Source: Methanothermobacter thermautotrophicus (GTDB lineage: Archaea; Methanobacteriota; Methanobacteria; Methanobacteriales; Methanothermobacteraceae). Taken from it: DNA of 64,000 nt. The stretch covers positions 1 to 64,000 of the forward strand of contig NZ_QKOF01000003.1 in NCBI RefSeq assembly GCF_014889545.1, read 5' to 3'. Below the pieces are notes generated by a model. The model made no database searches and was not told where the DNA came from. It saw nothing but the letters and a program-made list of their open reading frames with translations. The translations under genes were made by a program, and so were the position numbers. Within the stretch, counting starts at the first letter, position 1; every line of letters begins with the position of its first letter. Of the stretch, positions 8,217-16,263 are shown piece by piece.

Positions 8217-9593
8217 TTGAATGAGTACAATGACAGGTCACTTCGGTTGTATGTTCTTATAGCGGCAACACTTTCATCATTCCTCACACCCTTCATGGGT
8301 TCATCAATCAATGTGGCGCTTCCTGTGATAGCGCTGCAGTTTAAAATCGATGCAATACTCCAGACATGGATACCCACGGCATTCCTCCTGGCAGCAGCCA
8401 TATTCGCGGTCCCCTTCGGGAGGCTCTCTGAGATATACGGGATGAAGAGGGTCTTCGTCTATGGTAACATCATCTTCACAGTCTCAGCGATTTTATCAGC
8501 ATTCTCACCCTCAGCCATGGCACTAATCGTGTTCCGGGCAATACAGGGGGTTGGTTCTGCCATGATATTCGTAACAGGCCTTGCCATACTCACAAGGGTA
8601 TTCCCCCCATATGAGCGGGGTAAGGCCATAGGTATAAACACGGCAGCAGTCTACATTGGCCTCTCAATGGGGCCGGTCCTCGGAGGATTCCTCACAAGGT
8701 TCCTGGGATGGCAGAGCATATTCCTCTTCACAGTACCTGTAACACTCATCGTCCTGGCGGTGAGTCTACTTAAAATTGATGGTGAATGGGCTGATGCCGC
8801 AAATGAAACCTTTGATATTCCAGGCTCCATATCCTACTGCATATTCCTCTTTTTGCTCATGTATGGATTCTCAGCCCTCCCGGATATCCTGGGGGCCATC
8901 ATGATACTCCTGAGCATAGGGGCCTTCGCTGTTTTCCTCAAAATGGAGCTCTCATCACCCAGCCCGGTTTTCAATGTGAGGCTTTTCAGGAACCTCAGGT
9001 TCAGCTTCTCAAGCCTGGCAGCCCTCATAAATTACAGTGCAACCTTTGCAGTATCCCTCCTCCTGAGCTACCATCTCCAGTATATCAAGGGCCTTGATCC
9101 AGGATCAAGCGGCCTCATACTGGTGACACAGCCCATCGTCATGGCCCTGGTGGCGCCAGTGGCGGGCAGGGCCTCTGACAGGTTCAACCCCCAGACACTC
9201 GCAGGCATCGGCATGGCCATAACAGCACTGGCGCTCCTCAGCCTCAGCATCCTTGATAGAACCACGCCGGTTCCAATGATAATAGTCTCTCTCCTTGTCC
9301 TTGGTCTGGGCTTCGGGTTTTTCTCGTCACCCAACACCAATGCAATAATGGGCTCCGTTGAGAGGAAGGACTATGGTATTGCATCGGCCACCGTCAGTTC
9401 CATGAGGCTCATAGGCCAGGCCTTCAGTATAGGTATAGTGACACTTATCTTCGCATTCCTCATAGGAAGGGTCCCAATCTCCCCTGCAAATTATGACCTC
9501 CTCATGGAGAGCACAAGGATATGTTTCCTCATATTCGGTGTGCTGTGCTTTGCGGGGGTCTTCGCTGCAACTGCCCACAGAAACGATGGTTAA
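8217..9593 (+). CDS. MFS transporter, DHA2-type (drug:H+ antiporter, 14-TM family)
   Basis: 458 residues and strongly hydrophobic. Family motifs are present: SINVALPVIALQF in TM1, the RLSEIYGMKRVF loop-2 motif (GxLaDrxGrkr) near residue 70, and a motif-C-like GPVLGGFL in TM5 near residue 150. The family exports drugs or metabolites using the proton gradient. The substrate cannot be told. The start is TTG 8217 with GGAGGGA eight bases upstream; the nearby ATG at 8221 is out of frame. A TATA-like TTATTTAAAT (8162-8171) lies about 50 bases upstream. It is probably transcribed alone. Confidence 0.88.
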   Translation: MNEYNDRSLRLYVLIAATLSSFLTPFMGSSINVALPVIALQFKIDAILQTWIPTAFLLAAAIFAVPFGRLSEIYGMKRVFVYGNIIFTVSAILSAFSPSAMALIVFRAIQGVGSAMIFVTGLAILTRVFPPYERGKAIGINTAAVYIGLSMGPVLGGFLTRFLGWQSIFLFTVPVTLIVLAVSLLKIDGEWADAANETFDIPGSISYCIFLFLLMYGFSALPDILGAIMILLSIGAFAVFLKMELSSPSPVFNVRLFRNLRFSFSSLAALINYSATFAVSLLLSYHLQYIKGLDPGSSGLILVTQPIVMALVAPVAGRASDRFNPQTLAGIGMAITALALLSLSILDRTTPVPMIIVSLLVLGLGFGFFSSPNTNAIMGSVERKDYGIASATVSSMRLIGQAFSIGIVTLIFAFLIGRVPISPANYDLLMESTRICFLIFGVLCFAGVFAATAHRNDG

Positions 9594-9862
9594 TGGATTC
9601 TTTCATCATACCAACTAGAGGGGAATCCCTTCTATTTGATGGATCTGTGAATGGTCGGAAGTTTCTGAGATTGTTTTAATTAAATCTCTCTTTTCAGAAC
9701 TTTCAGAACTGATTTATCTCTTCCTTCGATTCTTATCCTTTTTCATAGCAGTTTTATTGGACAATCCTGTAGAGAAAGCTTCCTTTCTTGTGACGATCTC
9801 TGGTTTAGCACAGAATTACATATCTGGTTGTATCAACATATCACATAGTGGGAGCATAATCC
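9594..9862. other. Non-coding gap with two small inverted repeats
   Basis: No gene is seen. An imperfect palindrome lies at about 9614-9633 (TAGAGGGGAATCCCTTCTA). GAGATT...AATCTC (9667-9688) is followed by pyrimidine-rich DNA and a short direct repeat of TTCAGAACT, a plausible terminator region for the MFS gene. The last 60 bases should contain the promoter of the CDGSH gene. Confidence 0.4.
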
Positions 9863-10582
9863 ATGCTAATGACGGTGTTAGAGATGAAGAGGATAAAGGT
9901 GCTCAGGAATGGCCCCTACCTTGTTGAGGGCTCAGTACCCCTCTATGAAGAGGTTATCGTAACCGACGAGGAGGGCCACACGAGGGAATTCGTTGAGAGG
10001 AGACAGTTCCCACTTAGGGAGAGGTATGTGCTCTGCCGCTGCGGAGCATCAGGGGATAAGCCCTACTGTGACGGTACACACAGCAGCATAGGGTTTGAGG
10101 GGACCGAGACAGCATCACTGAAACCCTACATTGAGAGGGCGAGGGTCTTCAGGGCAGGTGACCTTGAACTCACTGACGTACCCGAGTTATGCGACCATTC
10201 AAGGTTCTGCCTCAGGGCCGGAGGTATAAGGGAACTCCTGAGGAGGGGTGACAGGGAGAGCATACAGACAGCCATAGAGGAGGCCATGATCTGCCCATCC
10301 GGCAGGCTGGTCCTATGGGACAGAAAAACAGGTAAACCCTATGAGAGGGACTATGAGAAATCCATAGTGGTCATCCACGATAAACAGAAGAAGTGTGAGG
10401 GCCCACTCTGGGTTAGGGGAGGTATACCCATAGAATCTGCTGATGGAAGAGAGTATGAGGTTAGAAACAGGGTTACCCTCTGCCGCTGCGGTTTATCTGA
10501 TAACAAACCCTTCTGTGATGGAAGTCACTGGATGACTGCAGAGGAGAAACTCGAATTTAAAAGAAAGTGGGGGATTGAATAG
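9863..10582 (+). CDS. Double CDGSH-type iron-sulfur protein
   Basis: 239 residues with two complete CDGSH (mitoNEET-type) 2Fe-2S sites: C58, C60, C69, H73 (CRCGASGDKPYCDGTH) and C207, C209, C218, H222 (CRCGLSDNKPFCDGSH). Between them lies a domain with a third cysteine set (C110, C116, C143) that resembles the divergent Fe4S4 'mono-cluster' family often fused to CDGSH modules. Proteins of this type are soluble redox or Fe-S transfer proteins with no defined reaction. A GGGAG-type ribosome site supports ATG 9863; ATG 9884 is a possible alternative. The gene converges with the cbiM operon, one base apart. Confidence 0.9.
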   Translation: MLMTVLEMKRIKVLRNGPYLVEGSVPLYEEVIVTDEEGHTREFVERRQFPLRERYVLCRCGASGDKPYCDGTHSSIGFEGTETASLKPYIERARVFRAGDLELTDVPELCDHSRFCLRAGGIRELLRRGDRESIQTAIEEAMICPSGRLVLWDRKTGKPYERDYEKSIVVIHDKQKKCEGPLWVRGGIPIESADGREYEVRNRVTLCRCGLSDNKPFCDGSHWMTAEEKLEFKRKWGIE

Positions 10583-11065
10583 TTACTCCACTCCTTTTTT
10601 TCTCTTCATCCACAGGGCCCCCATCACAATGCCCATGGTAACCCCTATGAGGGCGCCCGATGAGAAGGGTGTCAGGAAGTCTGTGCCCTCCTCCTCAGGG
10701 TTAACGGAGTTCAGCTCAAGGAGCTTATCCCTTATTGATGCCTCCTCAGGGCTGCAGTACATCACCCTGTATCCGATCTCTGGGTGGGCCTTAAGGAAGG
10801 CGCTCACGGTGTCCTGGTAGGCAACTGCAAGTATCTTCTTGTTGGGGTTTCCAAGGGCATGCTCCAGTTCGTGTTCAACATCAGCTGGGCTCTGGAAACG
10901 GTATACCGTGACGTTGACCCCCAGATCATCTGCAACAGATCTTGCGAGTTTGCCCGTTGAATTATCAGCTATTACAATGAAGGACTCAGGGGTTATCTCC
11001 ATCCCGTGGGCAGCCACTCCGCCCATTAGGAGAAATACTATTAGAAATGCGAACTCAGGTCTCAT
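10583..11065 (-). CDS. Exported membrane-anchored protein downstream of cbiM (CbiN-position)
   Basis: 160 residues. The N-terminal 20 residues form a signal peptide (FAFLIVFLLMGGVAAHG). An extracytoplasmic domain of about 110 residues with alternating strands and helices follows (FIVIADNSTGKLARSVADDLGVNVTVYRF). A C-terminal transmembrane helix ends with WMKRKKG. It directly follows cbiM: the cbiM stop and this ATG abut. CbiN occupies this position in classical cobalt ECF systems, but CbiN is a short two-TM protein, whereas this has one TM and a folded outer domain. I do not recognise the family. A role in metal capture is inferred only from position. Confidence 0.7.
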   Translation of the reverse strand: MRPEFAFLIVFLLMGGVAAHGMEITPESFIVIADNSTGKLARSVADDLGVNVTVYRFQSPADVEHELEHALGNPNKKILAVAYQDTVSAFLKAHPEIGYRVMYCSPEEASIRDKLLELNSVNPEEEGTDFLTPFSSGALIGVTMGIVMGALWMKRKKGVE

Positions 11066-11689
11066 CTAAACCCTCTCCATACTGATTAACTCTGGCTTCA
11101 TCCTCTCAAGGAAGGATACGATGAATATATTGGCAGCACCCTCTATGACCCCCACGAAGATGTAGAAGGGTATCAGTGTCGCCATAAGCATCTCAGGACC
11201 CGCAACACCCGCTGCAAGGAGTATCATGATGTGGAACACCGTGGCGACCATTATACCCATGAAGGTGGCGGTGAAGACCGCCAGGCTCCGATCAAGTTCC
11301 CTCACCACACTGTAGACGGCGTAGGTACCGACACCGAGGCCTATACCCATTGTGAGTATATTGGCACCCATACTTGTCAGGCCACCCATACCCAGTATGA
11401 AGAACTGGATTACCAGGCAGAGTGTTGCAACGATGACTGCTGTGAGGGGCCCCAGCAGTATGGCTGCGAGGGGTATGAGGAAGAAGTGCACCGGCACACC
11501 GAAGGGTGACGGTACAGATATTGAGGATACAGCCGCTGCAGCCGCAGCAAAAAGGCCTGTCCCAACGATTCGCCTTTCCTTCTGGGGTCTTTTTGAGAAT
11601 ATGTAGAAGAATATTCCAATGTTTATGAGGGCCACAGCCCAGTAGACTGCGCACTGCCATAATGGTATGATTCCGTCAGGTATATGCAC
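11066..11689 (-). CDS. cbiM: CbiM/NikM-type cobalt or nickel transporter substrate-specific component
   Basis: 207 residues, six or seven predicted membrane helices, typical CbiM length. It begins MHIPDG, the conserved N-terminus whose Met1 amine and His2 bind the metal in the NikM family. The conserved GVPVHFFLIPL and MGGLTSMGANILTMG stretches follow. CbiM/NikM is the S-component of energy-coupling-factor transporters and normally works with CbiQ and CbiO. Neither is encoded in this window, so it either uses a shared energizing module elsewhere or works alone. Cobalt and nickel cannot be separated from sequence by eye. Confidence 0.9.
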   Translation of the reverse strand: MHIPDGIIPLWQCAVYWAVALINIGIFFYIFSKRPQKERRIVGTGLFAAAAAAVSSISVPSPFGVPVHFFLIPLAAILLGPLTAVIVATLCLVIQFFILGMGGLTSMGANILTMGIGLGVGTYAVYSVVRELDRSLAVFTATFMGIMVATVFHIMILLAAGVAGPEMLMATLIPFYIFVGVIEGAANIFIVSFLERMKPELISMERV

Positions 11690-11720
11690 TTATACAGCCT
11701 CCATGGTTAATTAGGATAAA

Positions 11721-12155
11721 TCACTGCCTTGGAAATCTTAACGCGGTCAAACCGAAAACCAGGGATAGCCCAGCCAGTGCAGGGATGAACCCGTACCCTG
11801 AGTTTCCGTGTTTCTCCTTCACGCTCATGTTCCCTGCGGGGGTACTTTCATTTCCGCCCTGTCCCTGAATATCGGTTTTATTCTGTGCTGAAACGTCAGC
11901 TGCTTTTCCCTGAGCTGAACCTGTTTCCCCACCTCCACTGTGGGATTTACTGGCCTTTGTCCCTGAACTGGTGCTGCTCCTGTCGGAAGTCTTTTTGGCG
12001 GGAGCAGGGGATGTGGTTGTTGATGAATCAGAGTCGCTGTCACCTGCATCTGAGGGTTCCTCCAGGTAGTAACCGTGACCCGGGTGGGCGCATGCATGGG
12101 GGGATAAACTGATCACCAGTGACACCGCAGCCAGCAGTATAAGGATCCTTTTCAT
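11721..12155 (-). CDS. Secreted His-Pro-Gly-His N-terminus protein with low-complexity linker and C-terminal anchor
   Basis: 144 residues. The first 23 form a signal peptide ending ACA, so the mature protein probably starts HPGHGYYLEE, with a histidine as N-terminal residue. A long Ser/Thr/Gly/Lys-rich linker follows (residues about 35-115), then one C-terminal transmembrane helix. The layout is that of a metal-binding tip on a flexible stalk anchored in the membrane. It is first in the cbiM operon, 31 bases upstream of cbiM. ATG 12155 has a GGTGA site; the frame extends upstream without one. I know of no characterised homologue. Metal capture is inferred. Confidence 0.7.
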   Translation of the reverse strand: MKRILILLAAVSLVISLSPHACAHPGHGYYLEEPSDAGDSDSDSSTTTSPAPAKKTSDRSSTSSGTKASKSHSGGGETGSAQGKAADVSAQNKTDIQGQGGNESTPAGNMSVKEKHGNSGYGFIPALAGLSLVFGLTALRFPRQ

Positions 12156-12187
12156 GATGTTCACCGCTAAATGATTGGCCATCTTCA

Positions 12188-12198
12188 ATATATAAAAT
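12188..12198 (-). promoter_or_regulatory. TATA box of the cbiM operon
   Basis: Read on the minus strand this is TTTTATATATT, about 33-43 bases before the start codon at 12155. That leaves room for a leader of about 15-20 bases with the GGTGA site. Confidence 0.5.
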
Positions 12199-12209
12199 CT
12201 TTTATTACC

Positions 12210-12230
12210 TATCACCATATACGCGTGATA
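12210..12230. promoter_or_regulatory. Inverted repeat upstream of the cbiM operon promoter
   Basis: TATCAC-N9-GTGATA is a perfect 6-bp dyad ending 12 bases upstream of the TATA box of the cbiM operon. Its location fits a metal-responsive regulator site, but it does not match the NikR consensus I know. Confidence 0.35.
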
Positions 12231-12375
12231 AAAGTAATACTATATGATTTTCAGGGGACAATGGTGGCTGCTGCGGTGTGTAAGCTTCGGTTTTAAGGTG
12301 TCCTTAAGGGGATCAGCCGCGGCGCGTGAATTCCCTTAGTCAGAAAAAGAGTTATTGTTCTAAATCAAAAAGGGG

Positions 12376-13653
12376 TTATTTAGATGATTCCAGCACATCC
12401 AGAAGGGCGTGTGAGATGTCCCGGAAACTGTAACCATCACCAGCAAGGCTCTCGAGGATTTCAGAGTCACTGTAACTCTTGGATTCAAGGTTCCTCCTGA
12501 GGATCTCCCTGAGGTCCATCTCATAGCCCCTCCTTATCTCCTCGGGGGAGGGCATGTTACTCTGCTTTATCCTCTTACCTGTGAATGACTGGATCCTCCT
12601 CAGGCGGTGAACCTCCCTTCCAACGACAAGGGTGAAGGACTTCCCGCTTGAACCGGCTCGCCCTGTACGGCCTATACGGTGAATGTAGTACTCGTTCTCA
12701 AAGGGCAGGTCATAGTTCACAACGGCCTCAACATCGGGTACATGAATACCACGGGCAGCCACATCAGTTGCAACAAGTAGACTGAAATCGCCCCTCCTGA
12801 ATCTCTCCATGACACGCTCACGCTTTGACTGTGAAAGATCACCATGGATTTCATCTGCAGAGTAACCCATACGGTTCAGCTGCCTTCTCAACCTCTGGAC
12901 CCGCCTCTTGGTGTTACAGAATATGAGGCCCATCCTGATATTGTTTGATGAGAGTATCCAGTCGAGGAGCTCAACCTTATCCTCCTCCCTGGTTTTGAAG
13001 TAGAACTCATCTATCTTGGGGCTGTGCTTCTTCTCCACACGCATAACCTGGGGGTTCCTCATGTACTTCCTGGCAATCCTGAGTATAGGCTTTGAAACCG
13101 TTGCAGAGAAGAGCATGGTCTGCCTTCTCTCGGGCACATGGGCCAGTATACGCTCTATGTCATCTATGAATCCCATGTTCAGCATTTCATCGGCCTCATC
13201 AAGGACAACGGTTGATACGCCTCCAAGATCAACTGTCCCCCTCTCAATGTGGTCTATCAGTCTACCTGGGGTTGCAACTATTACATGAACCCCCCTCCTC
13301 AGCTGCGCTATCTGATTACTGATACTCTGACCACCATAGACTGCGAGGACCTTCACCTTCATGTATTTACCTATCCTCTTGATCTCCTCTGAGACCTGGA
13401 GACAGAGCTCGCGTGTCGGACAGATGATGAGGGCCTGGGGCACCCTTTCGGATTCAAGGTTCTCAAGTACGGGTATGGCGAATGCAGCTGTTTTTCCGGT
13501 CCCTGTCTGGGCCTCACCAACAACGTCCATGCCATCGAGTGTAACAGGTAGTGTAAGTGCCTGGATTGGAGTTGTACTCTCAAATCCCATATCATCAAGG
13601 GCCCTGTTTATATCCCCTGAGATATCAAACTCACTAAATTCTAATCCTTTCAT
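12376..13653 (-). CDS. DEAD-box ATP-dependent RNA helicase
   Basis: 425 residues with the full motif set: Q motif near residue 29, Walker A AQTGTGKT (48-55), PTRELC, TPGRL, DEAD (152-155), SAT (183-185). The C-terminal RecA domain contains IFCNTKRRVQRL, ATDVAARGIHVP and HRIGRTGRAG. It unwinds or remodels RNA duplexes; archaeal members are often cold-induced. The last 60 residues are a short basic extension. ATG 13653 has AGGAAG upstream. The leader appears long, 70-120 bases from candidate TATA elements, and contains a perfect palindrome at 13697-13710. Confidence 0.93.
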   Translation of the reverse strand: MKGLEFSEFDISGDINRALDDMGFESTTPIQALTLPVTLDGMDVVGEAQTGTGKTAAFAIPVLENLESERVPQALIICPTRELCLQVSEEIKRIGKYMKVKVLAVYGGQSISNQIAQLRRGVHVIVATPGRLIDHIERGTVDLGGVSTVVLDEADEMLNMGFIDDIERILAHVPERRQTMLFSATVSKPILRIARKYMRNPQVMRVEKKHSPKIDEFYFKTREEDKVELLDWILSSNNIRMGLIFCNTKRRVQRLRRQLNRMGYSADEIHGDLSQSKRERVMERFRRGDFSLLVATDVAARGIHVPDVEAVVNYDLPFENEYYIHRIGRTGRAGSSGKSFTLVVGREVHRLRRIQSFTGKRIKQSNMPSPEEIRRGYEMDLREILRRNLESKSYSDSEILESLAGDGYSFRDISHALLDVLESSK

Positions 13654-13696
13654 TTTATCTTCCTTATATTCTTAAAAGTCGATTATCAATTATCAG

Positions 13697-13710
13697 CTGC
13701 CATATGGCAG
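13697..13710. promoter_or_regulatory. Perfect 14-bp palindrome in the helicase leader
   Basis: CTGCCATATGGCAG lies 44 bases before the DEAD-box helicase start. It is downstream of the candidate TATA elements (minus strand, about 13794-13802 or 13751-13762), so it would be in the 5' UTR as an RNA hairpin, or an operator. Confidence 0.4.
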
Positions 13711-13896
13711 ACCATATCAAACCGGAAGTTCAGGATTCTGCCAGGCACAGATAATTAAAAATCAGTACACAACTACTCTATTGTACCCCGGAGTATTTAA
13801 ACTGATTGGTTTTTCCGGCCCTGAAGAGTTATGTGGTGCATACTTGGGGTCCTGTATTTTTTCCTGTTGAATGGTCTGGTTCGGGGCTCCTCCTTT

Positions 13897-14511
13897 TCAG
13901 ATTACCCGCGGTATCCTGTCATCCAGGAGGGGCCTGATCACCCGGAGGGGTGTTACTATCATGTTTATCCTCTCATCGTGCTCCTCAACCGGTACCCTGC
14001 TTATTATCTGGAGTTCATCAACGGTTGTTGCAATGGGTGTATCCTCATCTATTGCCCCCTGCCCCCTGAGTTCAGAGATCTCCCTGTCACCGTAGCCTCC
14101 ACCCTTACCGAGACGGTTGCCCTGGAGGTCAACAGCCACAGACCCCTCCACAACAAGGTCAACCATGGGGAAATCCCTGATGGATGAACCGTACCTGTAG
14201 GCGCCAGCTATTGTTGATGCAGCCTCGGCATCCAGTCCACCCTCTATGAGAAGGTAGCCATCCTTTATCCGGGGGGTGGGCATTATGAGGTCCTTCCCGG
14301 CCTCAAGTACAAGTCTTCGAACAGGTCTCTGGGCCGAGTCAGGTGAGCAGAACACGACACCAGCCCTTTCCCATTCAATTGTCCTTGAAAGCCTCTCTGC
14401 AGCATCAAACGAGCCCTTAAAGTCTGGTATACGTCCATGGGGATTTCTGCTGATACCCTTATACTTCAGGAGATCCCAGACCTGTTTTCTTATCCTATTC
14501 TTGCCCTCCAT
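13897..14511 (-). CDS. 5-formyltetrahydrofolate cyclo-ligase-like protein
   Basis: 204 residues. It opens with a basic segment (KNRIRKQVWDLLKYKG) like the ATP-phosphate contact of the methenyl-THF synthetase family. The core has FKGSFDAAERL, then later the family signature VAVDLQGNRLGKGGGYGDRE near residues 130-150. Family enzymes convert 5-formyl-folate to the methenyl form with ATP. Methanogens use tetrahydromethanopterin, so the natural substrate is uncertain. ATG 14511 lies behind GGGAAGG and overlaps the end of the upstream RDD gene by 17 bases, indicating coupled translation. Confidence 0.8.
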   Translation of the reverse strand: MEGKNRIRKQVWDLLKYKGISRNPHGRIPDFKGSFDAAERLSRTIEWERAGVVFCSPDSAQRPVRRLVLEAGKDLIMPTPRIKDGYLLIEGGLDAEAASTIAGAYRYGSSIRDFPMVDLVVEGSVAVDLQGNRLGKGGGYGDREISELRGQGAIDEDTPIATTVDELQIISRVPVEEHDERINMIVTPLRVIRPLLDDRIPRVI

Positions 14512-14911
14512 CATCAACCTTCCCGGCCCTGATGACAGCTGTTCTGGCAATGGTGTCAAGGATCCTTAAATGCCCCAGCAGATAACCCAGCAGGACGTCC
14601 ACTGCCAGGGGAAGCCAGAGCACCTTTGACATGTTCCTCAAAACAACCTGCCAGGGCTGCAGATCACCCTCCTCTGAGACAACCATAAGGCCCTGCAACC
14701 TCTTACCCGGAGTGCCTCCATGGTATTCCAGGTAGCTGAAGTACAGGAGTGTTATTACAGCAAGGAGGGGCAGCCAGTAGCTGTAGATGCTGAAGAGGTT
14801 AAGGAGGATGACTGCAGGGTAGAGAAGTACCGTGAGGATGTACATTACCGCGGTGACAATCAGGAAGTCCACAATGAATGCATATAACCTCTCCCTCAAT
14901 AGTTCAACCAT
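14495..14911 (-). CDS. RDD-family membrane protein
   Basis: 138 residues. It starts with a short amphipathic segment and the R..AFIVDFLI pattern of RDD proteins. Two long hydrophobic regions (residues 10-70) are followed by the conserved GGTPGKRLQGLMVV motif and a further hydrophobic segment. Some RDD proteins are Na+/H+ or amino-acid exporters, but most are unassigned. ATG 14911 is preceded by AGGAGGGG. The frame continues upstream into hypE without another plausible site. It lies between hypE (22 bases upstream) and the cyclo-ligase gene on the same strand, so the three probably form one transcript. Confidence 0.8.
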   Translation of the reverse strand: MVELLRERLYAFIVDFLIVTAVMYILTVLLYPAVILLNLFSIYSYWLPLLAVITLLYFSYLEYHGGTPGKRLQGLMVVSEEGDLQPWQVVLRNMSKVLWLPLAVDVLLGYLLGHLRILDTIARTAVIRAGKVDDGGQE

Positions 14912-14933
14912 TATTACCCCTCCTTCAGGGCCA

Positions 14934-15944
14934 TCAGCAGACCCTCGGGACAGGATCAGCCACTGGGGCCTCAAGTATCCTTCTTCCACCGAGGCTGGTC
15001 TCAAGGATCACATGCTTATCCTCTGTTACTTCACCTATTATCTGGGCCCCCTCACCGTAGGGAGCGCTCCTGACAGCCGCCAGGACTTCCTCAGCGTATT
15101 CAGGATCCACGCCGATGATAACCTTGCCCTCATTTGCAACCTCGTAGGGGTCTATTCCAAGCATCTCAGAGACGGCCTTAACCTCCTCCCGCACGGGTAT
15201 GCTGTCCTCATCCAGGACCATCCCAACACCCGATTTATCTGCCATCTCATTGAGGGCATTGGCTATACCACCCCTTGTGGGGTCCTTCATTGCCTTAACA
15301 CCCCCAACATTCAGGGCGGCCTCCACGATGCCCCAGACAGGAGCCACGTCTGATTCGAGGTCTGTTTCGAATCCGAAGCCCTCACGGAACGCCATGAGAG
15401 CCATCCCATGGTCCCCAACACTGCCACTCAATATGATCTTATCACCGGGGCTCAGTCCTGAGTCCCTGACTGTTTCACCACGCCCGGCGACACCTATACC
15501 TGTGGTTGTTATGACCATCCTGTCAAGTTTGCCCTGTTCCATGACCTTGGTGTCACCTGTGACAATGGAAACCCCGGTCTCCCTTGAAACGGAGTCCATG
15601 GACTTTATGATCCTCTCAAGATCCTCCCCGGGGAATCCCTCACTTATTATCATGGCATTTGCAATTGCAAGGGGCCTTGCCCCCATGACCGATATATCGT
15701 TGACTGTACCTGCAACGGCTATCCTGCCTATGTCCCCTCCCGGAAAGAACAGGGGGTCAATGGTATGACCATCTGTACTTATAACGATCTCATAATCCCC
15801 CAGGGGTATGCTCGCACCGTCGTCGAGGTCCTCGAGGCCAACTCCACCGTTAACCCTTGTGTTCTGGATGTTTGAGAGTATTATATCTGAGATAAGATCC
15901 TGCATCACTTCTCCGCCTGCACCATGGGACATGCCGATTTTCAT
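14934..15944 (-). CDS. hypE: Hydrogenase maturation protein HypE
   Basis: 336 residues, PurM-like ATPase fold. The start MKIGMSHGAGGEVMQDLI and the C-terminal tail ending PVPRVC are hallmarks: the terminal Cys is carbamoylated by HypF and dehydrated by HypE to thiocyanate, source of the cyanide ligands of NiFe hydrogenases. DDGASIPL, GTVNDISVMG, TGDTKVM and DPTRGG carry the nucleotide site. ATG 15944 follows AGGTGA. A clean promoter lies upstream, with the TATA element at 15991-15997 on the minus strand. Confidence 0.95.
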   Translation of the reverse strand: MKIGMSHGAGGEVMQDLISDIILSNIQNTRVNGGVGLEDLDDGASIPLGDYEIVISTDGHTIDPLFFPGGDIGRIAVAGTVNDISVMGARPLAIANAMIISEGFPGEDLERIIKSMDSVSRETGVSIVTGDTKVMEQGKLDRMVITTTGIGVAGRGETVRDSGLSPGDKIILSGSVGDHGMALMAFREGFGFETDLESDVAPVWGIVEAALNVGGVKAMKDPTRGGIANALNEMADKSGVGMVLDEDSIPVREEVKAVSEMLGIDPYEVANEGKVIIGVDPEYAEEVLAAVRSAPYGEGAQIIGEVTEDKHVILETSLGGRRILEAPVADPVPRVC

Positions 15945-15990
15945 AGATTCACCTTGCATAATCTCTTGCTATAGGGTATCTTGCTGATGG

Positions 15991-16003
15991 TATAAAACCT
16001 TTC
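15991..16003 (-). promoter_or_regulatory. hypE promoter (TATA box and purine-rich BRE)
   Basis: On the minus strand GTGAAAGGTTTTATA gives a BRE plus TATA element about 50 bases before the hypE start. A start site near 15968 would leave a leader of about 24 bases. Confidence 0.55.
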
Positions 16004-16182
16004 ACGGACCTCTGTTAAGTACATTATTTGTGGCGGATGGAAAAATTACTGGCTGTGGCTGCAATATGGTTAAAATTGGATGGGATGGATAAGGTCATGA
16101 TCCCTTAAGGCATGAGGGCATGCTTATCTTCCATCATGATCACCTCAAGCACAATCTTTTTAAATGGTGCTCCCCATACTAT

Positions 16183-16196
16183 AGATAAATTTATCT
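16183..16196. promoter_or_regulatory. Perfect 14-bp palindrome upstream of rps8e-polB2
   Basis: AGATAAATTTATCT is fully self-complementary. It lies 68 bases before the rps8e start, about 20 bases after a TATA-like TTTTTAAAT, so near the expected transcription start. It could be an operator, or chance in AT-rich DNA. Confidence 0.3.
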
Positions 16197-16263
16197 GTAC
16201 TGAGTCACTAAGTTTCTTAAACTCAGTTTTACTGATTCTTGTATGAATGATTGAGGTGAAATA

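Larger units (their letters stand above)
15945..16263. other. Divergent intergenic region between hypE and rps8e
   Basis: No gene is seen in these 319 bases. It holds the hypE promoter, a small inverted repeat GCATG-AGGG-CATGC (16110-16123), an AT-rich TATA candidate for rps8e (about 16157-16165) and a perfect palindrome at 16183-16196. Confidence 0.5.

Noticed and set aside
15199-15768. 189-codon plus-strand frame opposite hypE
   Set aside because: Product is Ser/Pro-rich nonsense typical of an antisense frame; hypE is unambiguous.
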